Origin: Bacteroidetes bacterium RIFCSPLOWO2_12_FULL_37_12
Lineage (GTDB): Bacteria; Bacteroidota; Bacteroidia; 2-12-FULL-37-12
Reading direction: 5' to 3'
DNA length: 64,000 nucleotides
Assembly (NCBI GenBank): GCA_001769655.1
Contig: MEPC01000038.1
Span: 61,733 to 125,732 of the forward strand
The notes under the pieces are model-generated. The model was not told the DNA's origin and did no database searches. It was given only the letters and a program-made list of their open reading frames with translations. Of this stretch, positions 1-9,475 are shown one piece after another (within the stretch, counting starts at the first letter, position 1; each line of letters begins with the position of its first letter). Both the position numbers and the translations under genes were made by a program.

Positions 1-2835
1 ATCACGCACATCCATCCAATAAAAGTCGCCGCTGACAATATCGCGGGGCTTGAATAAAACAAATGATTGGGGTAAATAACGTTGTATGTATTCTTGCTGG
101 GGAAGCATAGCTTTCTGAAGCCGTTTTGCATAATTAATGCTTTTAGTAATCTTGCGGTTAGTGTCACCAAGTTGTAAATTAATTTTAGAAAGTTCAAAAG
201 TTCTTTCAGTTACTTTTGATTCCAACGCCGCTTTTTCTTTACGAAGCCGCTTTTCACGCCACTTAATAAAGCCGTAGATGAGCAATATAAGTGTCACTCC
301 CGATGAAGTGAAGAACCACCAGGTCATCCAGAAAGGCGGAAGAATTTTAAAAGAAAAACTAACGGGTTTTTTGTTCCACAATCCATCGTTATTGGCGGCA
401 CGCACCTGATAGGTGTACGTACCCGGGGAAATGTTGGAATAAGTAACCCTTGTTTCATTGGTTACAGGTAGCCAATCTTTGTCGAAACCATCGAGCTTCC
501 ATTGATATTTTACCTTTTCAGGTACCGTTAAACTGAGTCCCAGAATATCGAACGTGAAATAATTCTGATTATATTCGAAAGTATGATTTTCGGGTAATGT
601 TACATCTTTGTAATAGATCCGGAGTCGTTGAATCTGAGTGATCGGCTCTTGTGGGTTTACTTTGGCTTCTCCGGGATTATATTTTACAACACCCTGAATG
701 GTACCAAACCATAAATTTCCATCTCTGTCTTTACAGGATGCCTTATGGTTGGTTTCAATCGCTGTAAATCCATCTTCTTTTCCATACGTTTTAAAATGGT
801 CTCTTTCCATAATATATTGAACCACTCCTTTATTAGTTCCAAACCATACATTCCCTTCCTCATCTGATTGTGAAAAATAAACCAGATCAGAATTCAGTCC
901 GTTTGTAATATTATATATTTGGAACTTGAATTTTCTTTCCACTTTGTTGAATAAACCGGGTTGTTCGGGTGACATTCTTGCAACTCCGTTCTGGGTAGTA
1001 ATCCAGATATCACCGTTTTTATCCTGCAGGAGTGTCATTATTTCATCATCAGGTAAGCCGGAAGATTTATTCAGAGTATATACAGGAGGTCTTAGTAAAC
1101 CGGCATCTTTGAACGCAATGAGGTTTAACCCCTTTCTGGTAGCTATCCATACATTACCTTCATTATCTTCTAAAATATCATTTATAAAATTATCAGCTAA
1201 GCCATTTTGTTTTGAAAGGTATGTCCTTGTATAATCAGATGGATTATTTAGATTTCTTCCCAATATCATAATCCCCTTATACATCGTACCCACCCAGATG
1301 GCACGCCTGGAGTCCTGCATAAGGCAAGAGGTCTGATTGTAATAAGGAATTGAATCTTCTTTTAAATACACTTTTATTTTATTTTCCTTGCTAACATACG
1401 GGTCAGGATTATATCGCGCAACCCCCTTATAAGTCGCAATCCAAATATATCCTTGTTTATCGGTAATCATATCTACAATCTGATCATCAGGCAGACCATT
1501 TGTTTTATCGAGATATGTAAATTTCTGATTGATATTTCCAGGTAAAGACGGATCAAAAATGGAGACACCTTTAGTATAAGCGCCAAACCACATTCTTCCG
1601 GACATATCTTGTAGGATTGAAAACACAGTATTATCTTTCAAGCCATGGCTTGTATTGTATGTTTCAAACATTTTTCCCCTGAACCGTGCAACGCCACCTC
1701 CATCAGTGCCAATCCATAGATTTCCTTCGTAGTCCTGGATGATAGACCATAAAAAATTAGTGGGAAGTCCATTTTGTTCTGTAATTTGTTCGAGCGTGAT
1801 TAATTTATGTTCATCCTCATCAGGTATTATATGTAGTAGTCCGGCGCCGTCTGTTACGAACCAGAAATCTCCATGGGAATCCTGTAAAAATGATCTGGGA
1901 AAGTTTTTTTCATTTTTGAAAAATTCCGGTTTGTCCCATTTATAATTGGTAAAAACGTAATGCCCCAAACTTCTGGAAGCAGAAGGGTCGAGTTTAGTAA
2001 CTCCCTCAGAATTTAAAAACCAAATTTGTCCGAGGTTGTCCTGAGCCATTTCATAAATAAGTTCATTCATCAAACCATCTTTCATAGAAATTTTATCAAA
2101 ATATAATATAGAAGAGGAAGAGTCGGGTCCTGTAGTTTTTCGTGGTAAATAACTCAGTGTATTAACTCCGTAATAGGTGCCAATGTATAATTTCCCGAAT
2201 TGGTCTTCTTTAATTCCAGTTATAATGCTGTCGGAAAGTCCATCCTTGACAGAGTAATGTTTAAAAAGAATATTTTTTTTCTCTACATCGTAGGAAGATT
2301 TTTCTGATTCTTTGATTTGTAAAGGTGCTATTTTGCTCAACCCCCCATAACCGCCTGCCCAGATATTTCCCTTATGGTCTTCGCAGATGGAAGTAATTCT
2401 CCGGCATTTCATTCCCTGCAGGCGGGAGTAATTAATAAATCGTGGCTTTACGTATGAATTAATCCCTTCTGCATTACTCAGGGGTTTTGAAGGAATATAT
2501 TTTGATAAGCCATCGTAAGTTCCAATCCAAATATGTCCTTTTGAATCAGTGTACAAGCAATAAACATCATTATCGCCCAATCCTTCCTTGGTGGTATAGG
2601 TAGTAAATTCCGTTCCGTTATATTTGCACACACCTCCACCAAATGTTCCGAACCATAAATTGCCTTCTTTATCCTGACATAAAGAATAAATCTGCGATTG
2701 GGCAAGCCCATGCTGAACGTTGAAATTTTGGAAATTGTAGGTTTGGGAGATGCAAACGGTTGAAAAAAACAGCAATAGGGGTGAAATATTTTTAACCCCT
2801 ACTATGATTTTTTTTAATTGGAGAAACGAAAACAT
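1..2835 (-). CDS. Two-component-regulator propeller / Y_Y_Y / SpoIIE phosphatase sensor (3' end outside window)
   Basis: Reading the minus strand from ATG at 2835 gives 945 codons without a stop up to the left edge. An in-frame stop lies just upstream, so this Met is the first possible one. A hydrophobic signal (ISPLLLFFSTVCISQ) is followed by many Reg_prop repeats of the type DKEGNLWFGTFGGGV and DSKGHIWIGTYDGL, which build a beta-propeller. A Y_Y_Y-like domain follows at about 690-810, then one membrane segment near 840 (WWFFTSSGVTLILLIYG) and a coiled coil. At the edge it reaches FKPRDIVSGDFYW, the hallmark of Bacteroidota SpoIIE/PP2C serine phosphatases. It is therefore inferred to be a periplasmic-sensing, cytoplasmic-phosphatase signal protein. 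The ligand and target are unknown, and the rest of the phosphatase domain is missing only because of the window edge. Confidence 0.9.
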   Translation of the reverse strand, partial: MFSFLQLKKIIVGVKNISPLLLFFSTVCISQTYNFQNFNVQHGLAQSQIYSLCQDKEGNLWFGTFGGGVCKYNGTEFTTYTTKEGLGDNDVYCLYTDSKGHIWIGTYDGLSKYIPSKPLSNAEGINSYVKPRFINYSRLQGMKCRRITSICEDHKGNIWAGGYGGLSKIAPLQIKESEKSSYDVEKKNILFKHYSVKDGLSDSIITGIKEDQFGKLYIGTYYGVNTLSYLPRKTTGPDSSSSILYFDKISMKDGLMNELIYEMAQDNLGQIWFLNSEGVTKLDPSASRSLGHYVFTNYKWDKPEFFKNEKNFPRSFLQDSHGDFWFVTDGAGLLHIIPDEDEHKLITLEQITEQNGLPTNFLWSIIQDYEGNLWIGTDGGGVARFRGKMFETYNTSHGLKDNTVFSILQDMSGRMWFGAYTKGVSIFDPSLPGNINQKFTYLDKTNGLPDDQIVDMITDKQGYIWIATYKGVARYNPDPYVSKENKIKVYLKEDSIPYYNQTSCLMQDSRRAIWVGTMYKGIMILGRNLNNPSDYTRTYLSKQNGLADNFINDILEDNEGNVWIATRKGLNLIAFKDAGLLRPPVYTLNKSSGLPDDEIMTLLQDKNGDIWITTQNGVARMSPEQPGLFNKVERKFKFQIYNITNGLNSDLVYFSQSDEEGNVWFGTNKGVVQYIMERDHFKTYGKEDGFTAIETNHKASCKDRDGNLWFGTIQGVVKYNPGEAKVNPQEPITQIQRLRIYYKDVTLPENHTFEYNQNYFTFDILGLSLTVPEKVKYQWKLDGFDKDWLPVTNETRVTYSNISPGTYTYQVRAANNDGLWNKKPVSFSFKILPPFWMTWWFFTSSGVTLILLIYGFIKWREKRLRKEKAALESKVTERTFELSKINLQLGDTNRKITKSINYAKRLQKAMLPQQEYIQRYLPQSFVLFKPRDIVSGDFYWMDVRD

Positions 2836-2984
2836 TGGGTTTGTTTTTTATCGAGCAGACTTAATGTTTAGGGTTGCTTCAGATACTAGTTCTTTTACAG
2901 AGAGGCACTTCATTCGTTACCTTGAATTTAGGGATTGGGACAAAATAAACTACGAAGGTAGGCAAAAATAATGAAATTGTACAA

Positions 2985-5684
2985 CTACAAAAAAACCGTC
3001 ATCTTCAATGTTTTATTTCCATATTTTAAAAAATAAATTCCCCTCTTGATTCCAGACAACCTGATGCTTTCTCCCTTCCCCTCCATTACCAAACGCCCTT
3101 TTACATCGTAAATTTTATATTCATATTCATTATCAAACAATATATTATTTGTTCCGAAAACATAAACCGGATTATAGGGGGGCACTTCTACCGATACATA
3201 TTCAGTTGCCAACCCCCTCGAAAGATCACTGCCTACTTCCACTAAACGGTAATAATATACACCTGCTTTTAAATCATAATCTCTTAATTCATAATAGATA
3301 CTGTCGGAAGAATTACCTCCCGGCGCTTTAGTAGAAATGGAATCAAAAGCACCCCATAAAATTGCACCGTTTATTTCCATGCCTCTTTCAACCACAAAAC
3401 GCAAAGCGTTTTTTTCTGACATGGTAACCCAGGAAATTTTTACATCATTTTGATTTAACAGCACTGCTGAAAAACAACAAACTTCGATGGGAAATGCGGA
3501 TGCTTCGCCGCCCGTTAAGTTGCCCATAAACTCCTCGGCGCCTGTAAAACTAATCGTGTTGCCCGGTGGATTTACACTACCGGTGGAAATCAGAATAAAG
3601 TTATTGGAACTGTTTTTTACGCCAGCTTCATAATTTGCTTCAGTGCCACTAACATCGGCTGTCACATAGGTCATGACTGCATCATAATTGACAGTAGCCA
3701 CGTTTGTTGCTGTCACAGCCCAAAACCGGTTTATATAGTCGGTGACACTAGTATTATCCGGGTCTTTTGTATTCTGAACTCCCATGCTAAGTTGCGCGGC
3801 ACCTGAAAAAGTAATTGAGTTCAAGGTTATGGATAGAGGGGAAAAATTACCGGAATTATCTCCGAAAGGAAAATTCATTGCCACTCCGAGAGGTGTGGTT
3901 CCATCCAACTGTTTTATTAACCGTCCGGCGGCATCTAAATCAGAATTTATGTAAGAATTACCTGCTCCCCCGGAAACAGTAGCATCGTAATCGAGAATCA
4001 GATTGTTACCGCTGAGTATCAAATCCCCCAGTGACATGGTGAGTTGCGTTTCTATCGTGACAGTTCCTCCCAATGTGGCATCGTTTGTGGCTTTGTTGAT
4101 TCTTAAATTATCGTACGTAGTAGAGTAAACAGTTTGCGCACCTCCTCCGTTGTAAGTTACAAGATTTCCTGGTGCCGTGGTATTATCAGCGTCCAGGGTA
4201 GTAATGGTTATTGTGCCCCCAATCAATAAATCGGAACTGGCGGATTGAATCAGAGAACCTGCTCCCGCCAATGAAGTTGGAACACTGAATCCAGCGGCAA
4301 CAGTTATGTTATTTGTATAGGATCCAGCAATAGAAACGTTGGAAATTGTCAGATCGGCTCCGTTCAGAGTTCCTGTGGCATCATTTAAAGTGTATAGTCC
4401 GGTTCCTGAAGTAAAAGTTCCATCGTTGGTAATATCCCCATTAATAGTAACAGTTTCATTATTTGCATTATCAAATGTGCCACCGACATTTACATCAATG
4501 TTATTGAATGTCTCACTAGCCCCAACACTTGAGTTGATAGTAAGTGTGCCATCAATAGTTACTGTACTACCGAAATTGACTGCACCGGAACCCATGCGAA
4601 GATCAGTGCCCACCGGTACAGCAGTATTGCCTGTGACAGTAATGTCACTAGTAGTAACAACATCGCCGTTTAAAATAGTAAAATCATTATTTACTATAAT
4701 AGCACCGGTGGCTGTCACTGTTCCGGCAACACTGTTGTTAATAACTAAGTTACTATAAGTAATAACCGCGACGGTCTGGGCGGCTGTACCATTATATTCC
4801 ACTGTGTTGCCAGCTGCAGCAATGTCGTCAGCATCAAGGGTATTCAAAGCAAAGGTTCCGGCATCGCCGATTTTGAGATAGGAAGTTGCCAGCCCTTGTG
4901 TTAAAGATCCGCCGCCGGCAAGGGTTGTAGTTACTTCAAGATTTCCGTTATTGGTATAGGTACCGTCAATATCAATATTAGGAATTACAATAGGTCCATT
5001 AAAAGATTGACCCGCACCTGTAAAATTATAGGTTCCCGTTCCGGCTATAAAATTTCCTACTGCATTGTTATTTGTGAGTGTCCCGTTGGAAAGGATGCTC
5101 TCATTCACATTATCATTATCCCAGGTTCCTGCGGCGCCTATGGTGATATCGCCAAAGGTCTTTACACCTGTGGCATTAGTAAAAGTAATGGATCCGTTAA
5201 TAGTGGTAGCGTTCGTAATCCGGAAGTCAATACCAGAAACATTGGCATTAGTTAATGGGTCAACGATTAGCGTTCCGGCTACATTAATATCCCGACTTGC
5301 TGCATCTCCGGTAATATCTGCTTCTGCTCCAGCTCCTCCGGCAAACAACAAATTCCCGTTAACAGTGAGTGTTCGGGTATTTGTATTCATGTTCAAAGTT
5401 CCATTGATGGTTATATTATTAACTGACGTATTAGCAGTAAAATTAATAATATCGCCGGTTAGAATAGTGACATCGTCATCGCCGTCCGGAATTCCATCGG
5501 CATCCGCTCCGCCGGTAAGTGTCCATGAACCCGCCGCGTTCCAGTTGCCTGAAGGAGCGACGTTGCTTATGAAAGTGCCGGGAAAGACATTCAAAGGAAA
5601 GACAATAAAATAGAGAAAAGAAAAAAATAAAATCAGGTTAGATTTCTTTTTAAAAAAATCCCAGAATTCGTAGACCAGAAGCAT
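2985..5684 (-). CDS. Secreted repeat protein with type IX (type A) C-terminal sorting domain
   Basis: 899 residues. A hydrophobic N-terminal signal (FFSFLYFIVFPLNVFPG) precedes a long Thr/Asn/Gly-rich region of short beta-strand repeats (NNITINGTLN, TLTVNGNLLF, ITNDGTFTSGTG), probably a beta-helix or stacked beta-sandwich adhesin. Residues about 735-835 resemble the module usually found just before type A sorting domains (VKISWVTMSEKNALRFVVER, YYYRLVEVG). The last 60 residues (YKIYDVKGRLVMEGKGESIRL to the end) are a typical T9SS type A sorting signal. It is inferred to be exported by the type IX system and anchored or released at the cell surface. The ligand is unknown. It starts back to back with the SurA-like gene, leaving only 39 bp for both promoters. 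Confidence 0.85.
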   Translation of the reverse strand: MLLVYEFWDFFKKKSNLILFFSFLYFIVFPLNVFPGTFISNVAPSGNWNAAGSWTLTGGADADGIPDGDDDVTILTGDIINFTANTSVNNITINGTLNMNTNTRTLTVNGNLLFAGGAGAEADITGDAASRDINVAGTLIVDPLTNANVSGIDFRITNATTINGSITFTNATGVKTFGDITIGAAGTWDNDNVNESILSNGTLTNNNAVGNFIAGTGTYNFTGAGQSFNGPIVIPNIDIDGTYTNNGNLEVTTTLAGGGSLTQGLATSYLKIGDAGTFALNTLDADDIAAAGNTVEYNGTAAQTVAVITYSNLVINNSVAGTVTATGAIIVNNDFTILNGDVVTTSDITVTGNTAVPVGTDLRMGSGAVNFGSTVTIDGTLTINSSVGASETFNNIDVNVGGTFDNANNETVTINGDITNDGTFTSGTGLYTLNDATGTLNGADLTISNVSIAGSYTNNITVAAGFSVPTSLAGAGSLIQSASSDLLIGGTITITTLDADNTTAPGNLVTYNGGGAQTVYSTTYDNLRINKATNDATLGGTVTIETQLTMSLGDLILSGNNLILDYDATVSGGAGNSYINSDLDAAGRLIKQLDGTTPLGVAMNFPFGDNSGNFSPLSITLNSITFSGAAQLSMGVQNTKDPDNTSVTDYINRFWAVTATNVATVNYDAVMTYVTADVSGTEANYEAGVKNSSNNFILISTGSVNPPGNTISFTGAEEFMGNLTGGEASAFPIEVCCFSAVLLNQNDVKISWVTMSEKNALRFVVERGMEINGAILWGAFDSISTKAPGGNSSDSIYYELRDYDLKAGVYYYRLVEVGSDLSRGLATEYVSVEVPPYNPVYVFGTNNILFDNEYEYKIYDVKGRLVMEGKGESIRLSGIKRGIYFLKYGNKTLKMTVFL

Positions 5685-5709
5685 AGTACAAAGATAGTGA
5701 ATCTTTTCA

Positions 5710-5717
5710 TACCTTTG
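5710..5717 (+). promoter_or_regulatory. Bacteroidota -7 box (TACCTTTG) for the SurA-like gene
   Basis: TACCTTTG matches the TAnnTTTG -7 element of Bacteroidota promoters and ends six bases before ATG 5724. No TTG is seen at the usual -33 spacing. The position implies a very short or absent 5' leader. Confidence 0.5.
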
Positions 5718-5723
5718 CCGGTC

Positions 5724-7082
5724 ATGAAAAGTGAAATAAAAAAAATAATATTCTATCTGCTGTTGAAGTTTTTATTAATTCCGGGATTAGCGCAGGAAAA
5801 CACTCTCATTGACAAAATTATCGCCACTGCCGATGACGATGTTGTTTTGTATTCTGAATTGGAAAACCGGTATCTTGAAATCATGCAGGGCGGTGGAATG
5901 GAATCACCCGGCAACCTTCGTTGCAGGATACTTGAAAACTTGCTTAGCACAAAAATTCTCGTTGCCAAAGCCCAGATTGATTCCATCATCATTGAGAAAA
6001 AAAGAATAGATCAGGAAATGAACCGGAGAATGGATTATTTTATTTCGGTGGCTGGCTCGGAAAAAGAGTTGGAAAAAAACTATGGTAAAACCATTTCACA
6101 ACTGAAAGAAGAGCTTAGACCCCTTATCAAAGAGCAAATGCTTGCCCAGGAAATGCAACAATCCTTGCTGAAAGACCTGAAAATCACTCCCACAGAGGTT
6201 CGGAATTATTTTTCACAAATTCCCCAAGACAGTTTGCCGTACTATGGATCTGAAATAGAAGTAGGACAAATTCTGATATATCCAAAAGTAAACCGCACAG
6301 AAAAACTGCGGGTAAAAGAGATTCTCGAAAAAGTGCGCGACAGTATTTTAAATGCCGGTGCAAGTTTTCAGGAAATGGCAAAAAAATATTCTCAGGATGG
6401 CTCCTCGAGCGGTGGAGGTGAACTTGGTTTTTTTAACAAAGGGGACCTGGCGGCTGAATACGAAGCCGCCGCTCTGAAACTAAAGCCAGGTGAAATTTCT
6501 ACGGTCGTGGAAACAACTTTTGGATTTCACATCATCCAACTGATTGAACGAAAAGGTGAACGGTTTAATAGCCGTCACATATTAATTAAACCCGTTGCGG
6601 GGGAATCGGATTTGCAATTATCTGTGCATTATTTAGACAGTATCCGCGGGTTAATTTCTAAAGACAGCATGAGTTTCTCCTCTGCCGCAAAAAAATATTC
6701 TGAAGACAAAGCAACAGCCGATAACGGCGGATTGTTTGCCGATATCACGACGGGTGACACACGCATTCCTACCGACAAAATACAACCTGCTTTGTTTTTT
6801 ACAGTAGATTCCATGAAAACCGGAAGTATTTCCAACCCGTTAATTTTTAAACAGGACGGGAAAACCGCTGTCCGGCTCGTGTGGTACAAATCAAAATTTC
6901 CGCCTCATAAGGCAAATCTTACCGACGATTACCAGAAAATTCATACAGTGGCACTCAACAATAAAAAAATGAATCACCTGAACCAATGGTTTAAAAAAAC
7001 GTTGCGGGAACTTTACATCAGCGTAGATGAGGAGTATAAGGATTGTGAATTCTGGAGGATGTGGAGCGAGGGAGGGGAGTGA
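5724..7082 (+). CDS. SurA-like periplasmic peptidyl-prolyl isomerase (two parvulin domains)
   Basis: 452 residues from ATG 5724. An upstream in-frame ATG at 5697 exists, but only the inner start gives a clean signal peptide (MKSEIKKIIFYLLLKFLLIPGLAQ) and sits after the -7 box. A SurA-like helical N-terminal domain (about 25-170) precedes two parvulin domains (about 175-275 and 275-375). These show SSGGGELGFFNKGDL with a HIIQLIERKGERFNSRHILIK boundary, and then NGGLFADITTGD in the second copy. Family knowledge: such proteins chaperone outer-membrane and type IX cargo in the periplasm. The C-terminal tail is basic, then acidic. Transcription is independent of the downstream run at 7163, which has its own -7 box. 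Confidence 0.85.
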   Translation: MKSEIKKIIFYLLLKFLLIPGLAQENTLIDKIIATADDDVVLYSELENRYLEIMQGGGMESPGNLRCRILENLLSTKILVAKAQIDSIIIEKKRIDQEMNRRMDYFISVAGSEKELEKNYGKTISQLKEELRPLIKEQMLAQEMQQSLLKDLKITPTEVRNYFSQIPQDSLPYYGSEIEVGQILIYPKVNRTEKLRVKEILEKVRDSILNAGASFQEMAKKYSQDGSSSGGGELGFFNKGDLAAEYEAAALKLKPGEISTVVETTFGFHIIQLIERKGERFNSRHILIKPVAGESDLQLSVHYLDSIRGLISKDSMSFSSAAKKYSEDKATADNGGLFADITTGDTRIPTDKIQPALFFTVDSMKTGSISNPLIFKQDGKTAVRLVWYKSKFPPHKANLTDDYQKIHTVALNNKKMNHLNQWFKKTLRELYISVDEEYKDCEFWRMWSEGGE

Positions 7083-7120
7083 AGGATTTTCGTGACGAGT
7101 CCTAAGTTAGAAAAATTGAC

Positions 7121-7128
7121 TATCTTTG
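7121..7128 (+). promoter_or_regulatory. -7 box (TATCTTTG) for the 7163-9465 run
   Basis: TATCTTTG fits TAnnTTTG and lies 34 bp before ATG 7163. No -33 TTG at 17-23 bp spacing was seen. Confidence 0.45.
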
Positions 7129-7162
7129 TTTTCTTTAGTTTAGTTTCATTAAAAAAAAATTT

Positions 7163-7387
7163 ATGAAAACGCTCAGACCAAGTGTGCTAAAAAAAATTCA
7201 TTCGCTTAAAAGTGAAAAAGGGAAGATGGTGGCGGTAGAGCCAACTACAGGAAAATGGTTTATCGGTGTCACTCGCGTAGAAGCAATAAAAAAAGGGCTA
7301 GAAGAGTTTCCGGATGGTATTTTTCATATTATGCGTATTGGATATAAAGTATCCGGCGTTATGAAATCAGAAAAATTTACCGAATGA
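7163..7387 (+). CDS. Small protein, DUF5678-like
   Basis: 74 residues, basic N-terminus, no signal or membrane segment. The pattern KGKMVAVEPTTGKWF, then a helix (TRVEAIKKGLEEFPDG), then FHIMRIGYKVSG resembles the small DUF5678-type fold, in which a beta-hairpin recognises its own gene partner. I assign this by pattern only. Its stop codon overlaps the start of the protease gene (ATGA), so the two are translationally coupled. That arrangement is often seen for a small partner and a clan AA aspartic protease. Function unknown; an antitoxin-like or substrate-delivery role is speculation. Confidence 0.65.
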   Translation: MKTLRPSVLKKIHSLKSEKGKMVAVEPTTGKWFIGVTRVEAIKKGLEEFPDGIFHIMRIGYKVSGVMKSEKFTE

Positions 7388-7767
7388 AACAAATCATTTC
7401 AGGAAATATTGATGATAACTGCCCTACCCTAACTGCGGCCATAAGTGAAAAAAAGTGTCTTGTTTTTACTATAAATGGAAGATTACTTTTTACAGTTGAC
7501 TCAGGATTTTCAGGAGGTGTTGCGCTTCCAATAGAATTACTTTCAAAATTAAATATTCGATTTATAGGTTACGAAAACTATTCTCTTGCCGATGGCACCA
7601 TTATTCAGTTAAAAGAATATTATGGCATTGTGGAAATAGGCAAAGAAAAAGTGTTGACAACTTTTATTGAAGGGGATTTTTTAATAGGAATTGAGTTTAT
7701 GAAATCTATTGCCGATAAACTTATCGTTGATTTTAGAAAACAAAAAATAACTTTATTAAGGGATTAA
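7384..7767 (+). CDS. Retropepsin-like (clan AA) aspartic protease-fold protein
   Basis: 127 residues, soluble. The segment LLFTVDSGFSGGVALPIELLSKLNI reads as the catalytic loop and following helix of single-domain bacterial retropepsin-like proteases (hhxDTGaxxxhLPxxhhxxLxh), with D-S-G in place of the commoner D-T-G. The later GDFLIGIEFMKSIADKLIVDF corresponds to the second half (hhG.xFL......hD). Such proteins act as homodimers, each giving one Asp. It overlaps the 74-residue partner upstream by 4 bp and precedes the MoxR gene by 19 bp. Substrate unknown. D-S-G is tolerated in eukaryotic and viral aspartic proteases, so activity remains plausible. Confidence 0.7.
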   Translation: MKQIISGNIDDNCPTLTAAISEKKCLVFTINGRLLFTVDSGFSGGVALPIELLSKLNIRFIGYENYSLADGTIIQLKEYYGIVEIGKEKVLTTFIEGDFLIGIEFMKSIADKLIVDFRKQKITLLRD

Positions 7768-7786
7768 AAACCATTTTCTTATAATC

Positions 7787-8758
7787 ATGGACAATAAATT
7801 AATGAACCCAGCCACCGTGGACCAAATAAGTGTGGCTTACCAAAAACTACTCCGGGAAATTCAAAAGGTAATCATCGGGCAGGATGAAATTGTAAAAAAT
7901 GTATTGCTTTCTGTTTTCAGTCAGGGGCATTGCCTTTTGATTGGAGTACCCGGATTAGCAAAAACCCTTCTTGTAAAAACCATAGCGTCTTGTTTGGATC
8001 TTCAATTCAGCCGGATACAATTCACTCCTGATTTGATGCCATCAGACATTTTAGGTTCTGAAATTCTGGATGAAAACCGTAAATTCCGGTTTATGAAAGG
8101 TCCTGTATTTGCCAATATGATTCTCGCTGATGAAATTAACCGGACTCCTCCTAAAACCCAATCTGCCTTATTAGAAGCCATGCAGGAACACGCGGTAACT
8201 GTAAATGGTCAGCGCTATATTTTAAGCGAACCTTTTTTTGTGCTTGCCACGCAAAATCCCATAGAGCAGGAAGGCACTTATCCATTACCCGAAGCCCAGT
8301 TGGACAGGTTTATGTTCGACATTCTATTGAATTATCCTGATTATAAATCGGAAATGAAAGTAGTAAGCGAGACAACTTCTGGAAAACAAGTGTCACTATC
8401 CCCACAAATCAAAGCAGATGAAATTATGTATTTCCAGCAAGTAATCCGGAATATTCCGGTTGTGGAAAATGTATTGGAATATGCGGTAAATTTAGTTCAT
8501 AAAACACGACCCGGAAATTCCTTAGCCCCCGATTTCACAAATCAATATATTACCTGGGGAGCTGGGCCACGTGCCTCGCAATATCTGATTATCGGCGCAA
8601 AAAGTCACGCGGCTTTTTCCGGCAAATATTCTCCCGACATTGAAGATGTCAAGGCAGTGGCAAGACCTATCCTTCGTCATCGCCTCATCCGGAATTTCAA
8701 AGCGGAAGCGGAAGGGGTGACGGTGGATGAGATTATCAACAGGTTGTTGGGGACGTAG
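7787..8758 (+). CDS. MoxR-family AAA+ ATPase
   Basis: 323 residues. Walker A GVPGLAKT (53-60), Walker B MILADEI (111-117), sensor 1 ATQNP (154-158) and the MoxR-specific stretch TPPKTQSALLEAMQEHAVTV. A C-terminal AAA lid carries WGAGPRASQYL and RPILRHRL. Family knowledge: MoxR ATPases are chaperones that usually work with a DUF58 / von Willebrand A protein gene next door. Here the next gene is a sirtuin and no such partner is present, which is atypical. Soluble, cytoplasmic. Confidence 0.93.
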   Translation: MDNKLMNPATVDQISVAYQKLLREIQKVIIGQDEIVKNVLLSVFSQGHCLLIGVPGLAKTLLVKTIASCLDLQFSRIQFTPDLMPSDILGSEILDENRKFRFMKGPVFANMILADEINRTPPKTQSALLEAMQEHAVTVNGQRYILSEPFFVLATQNPIEQEGTYPLPEAQLDRFMFDILLNYPDYKSEMKVVSETTSGKQVSLSPQIKADEIMYFQQVIRNIPVVENVLEYAVNLVHKTRPGNSLAPDFTNQYITWGAGPRASQYLIIGAKSHAAFSGKYSPDIEDVKAVARPILRHRLIRNFKAEAEGVTVDEIINRLLGT

Positions 8759-8778
8759 AAAAAAAAATCGCCATAGAA

Positions 8779-9465
8779 ATGAAAAAAATAGTCGTTCTCA
8801 CCGGAGCCGGAATCAGCGCAGAAAGCGGATTGAAAACTTTTCGTGATTCAGGCGGTTTGTGGGAGGGATACGATGTCATGCAGGTAGCTTCGATTCAGGG
8901 ATGGAGAGAAAATCCGGAACTCGTATTGAAATTTTATAATGAGCGAAGAGCCGCCGCATTGAACGCAAAACCAAATGCAGGTCATCTTGCGTTGAAAAAA
9001 CTGGAAGAAAAATTTAAGGTCATTGTCATAACACAAAATGTAGATGAATTGCATGAACAGGCGGGCTCTTCCAACATTATTCATCTGCACGGTGAAATTA
9101 ATAAAGCAAGAAGTTCTGTGGATGAAAATTTTATTGTTGAATTAAAAAAACCCTGGCAAATCAAAATTGGTGATAAATGCCCGAAGGGTTCACAATTACG
9201 CCCTCATATCGTTTGGTTTGGTGAACAAGTACCCATGATGGAAACCGCAATGAACGAATGTTTAACTGCCGATATTTTTATGGTCGTTGGTACCTCTCTT
9301 GTGGTATATCCCGCCGCTTCCCTTATAAATTATATTCCACGATTTTCAACAGTTTACCTTATTGACCCGAATATTCCTCCGGTTGAAGGAATTAAAAATC
9401 TTCGGAAGATTCCGGAAAAAGCAAGCGTGGGGGTTCCAATAGCCGTGAAGGAGATTATGAAGTAG
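8779..9465 (+). CDS. cobB: NAD-dependent protein deacylase (sirtuin, CobB/SIRT5-like)
   Basis: 228 residues. NAD-binding GAGISAESGLKTFRDSGGLW (10-28), TQNVDELHEQAG (85-96) and catalytic His104 in HLHGEI. Tyr53 and Arg56 in FYNERR match the Tyr-x-x-Arg acyl-pocket pair of class III sirtuins, which prefer succinyl- or malonyl-lysine. The four zinc cysteines of most sirtuins are not kept: the first pair is replaced by ARSSVDEN and only a lone Cys remains in GDKCPKG. The end RPHIVWFGEQVP is normal. Starts 20 bp after the MoxR gene and is probably co-transcribed. Confidence 0.9.
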   Translation: MKKIVVLTGAGISAESGLKTFRDSGGLWEGYDVMQVASIQGWRENPELVLKFYNERRAAALNAKPNAGHLALKKLEEKFKVIVITQNVDELHEQAGSSNIIHLHGEINKARSSVDENFIVELKKPWQIKIGDKCPKGSQLRPHIVWFGEQVPMMETAMNECLTADIFMVVGTSLVVYPAASLINYIPRFSTVYLIDPNIPPVEGIKNLRKIPEKASVGVPIAVKEIMK

Positions 9466-9475
9466 GTTTTTGTGT

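Noticed and set aside
2750..2971. 73-codon + strand frame near the start of the SpoIIE sensor gene
   Set aside because: It overlaps the signal-peptide region of a well-supported minus-strand gene and has no recognisable family.
4339..5613. Two + strand frames (139 and 182 codons) opposite the type A sorted protein
   Set aside because: Val/Pro/Ser-rich translations typical of the antisense of Thr/Asn/Gly repeats; the minus-strand gene has signal peptide and sorting domain.
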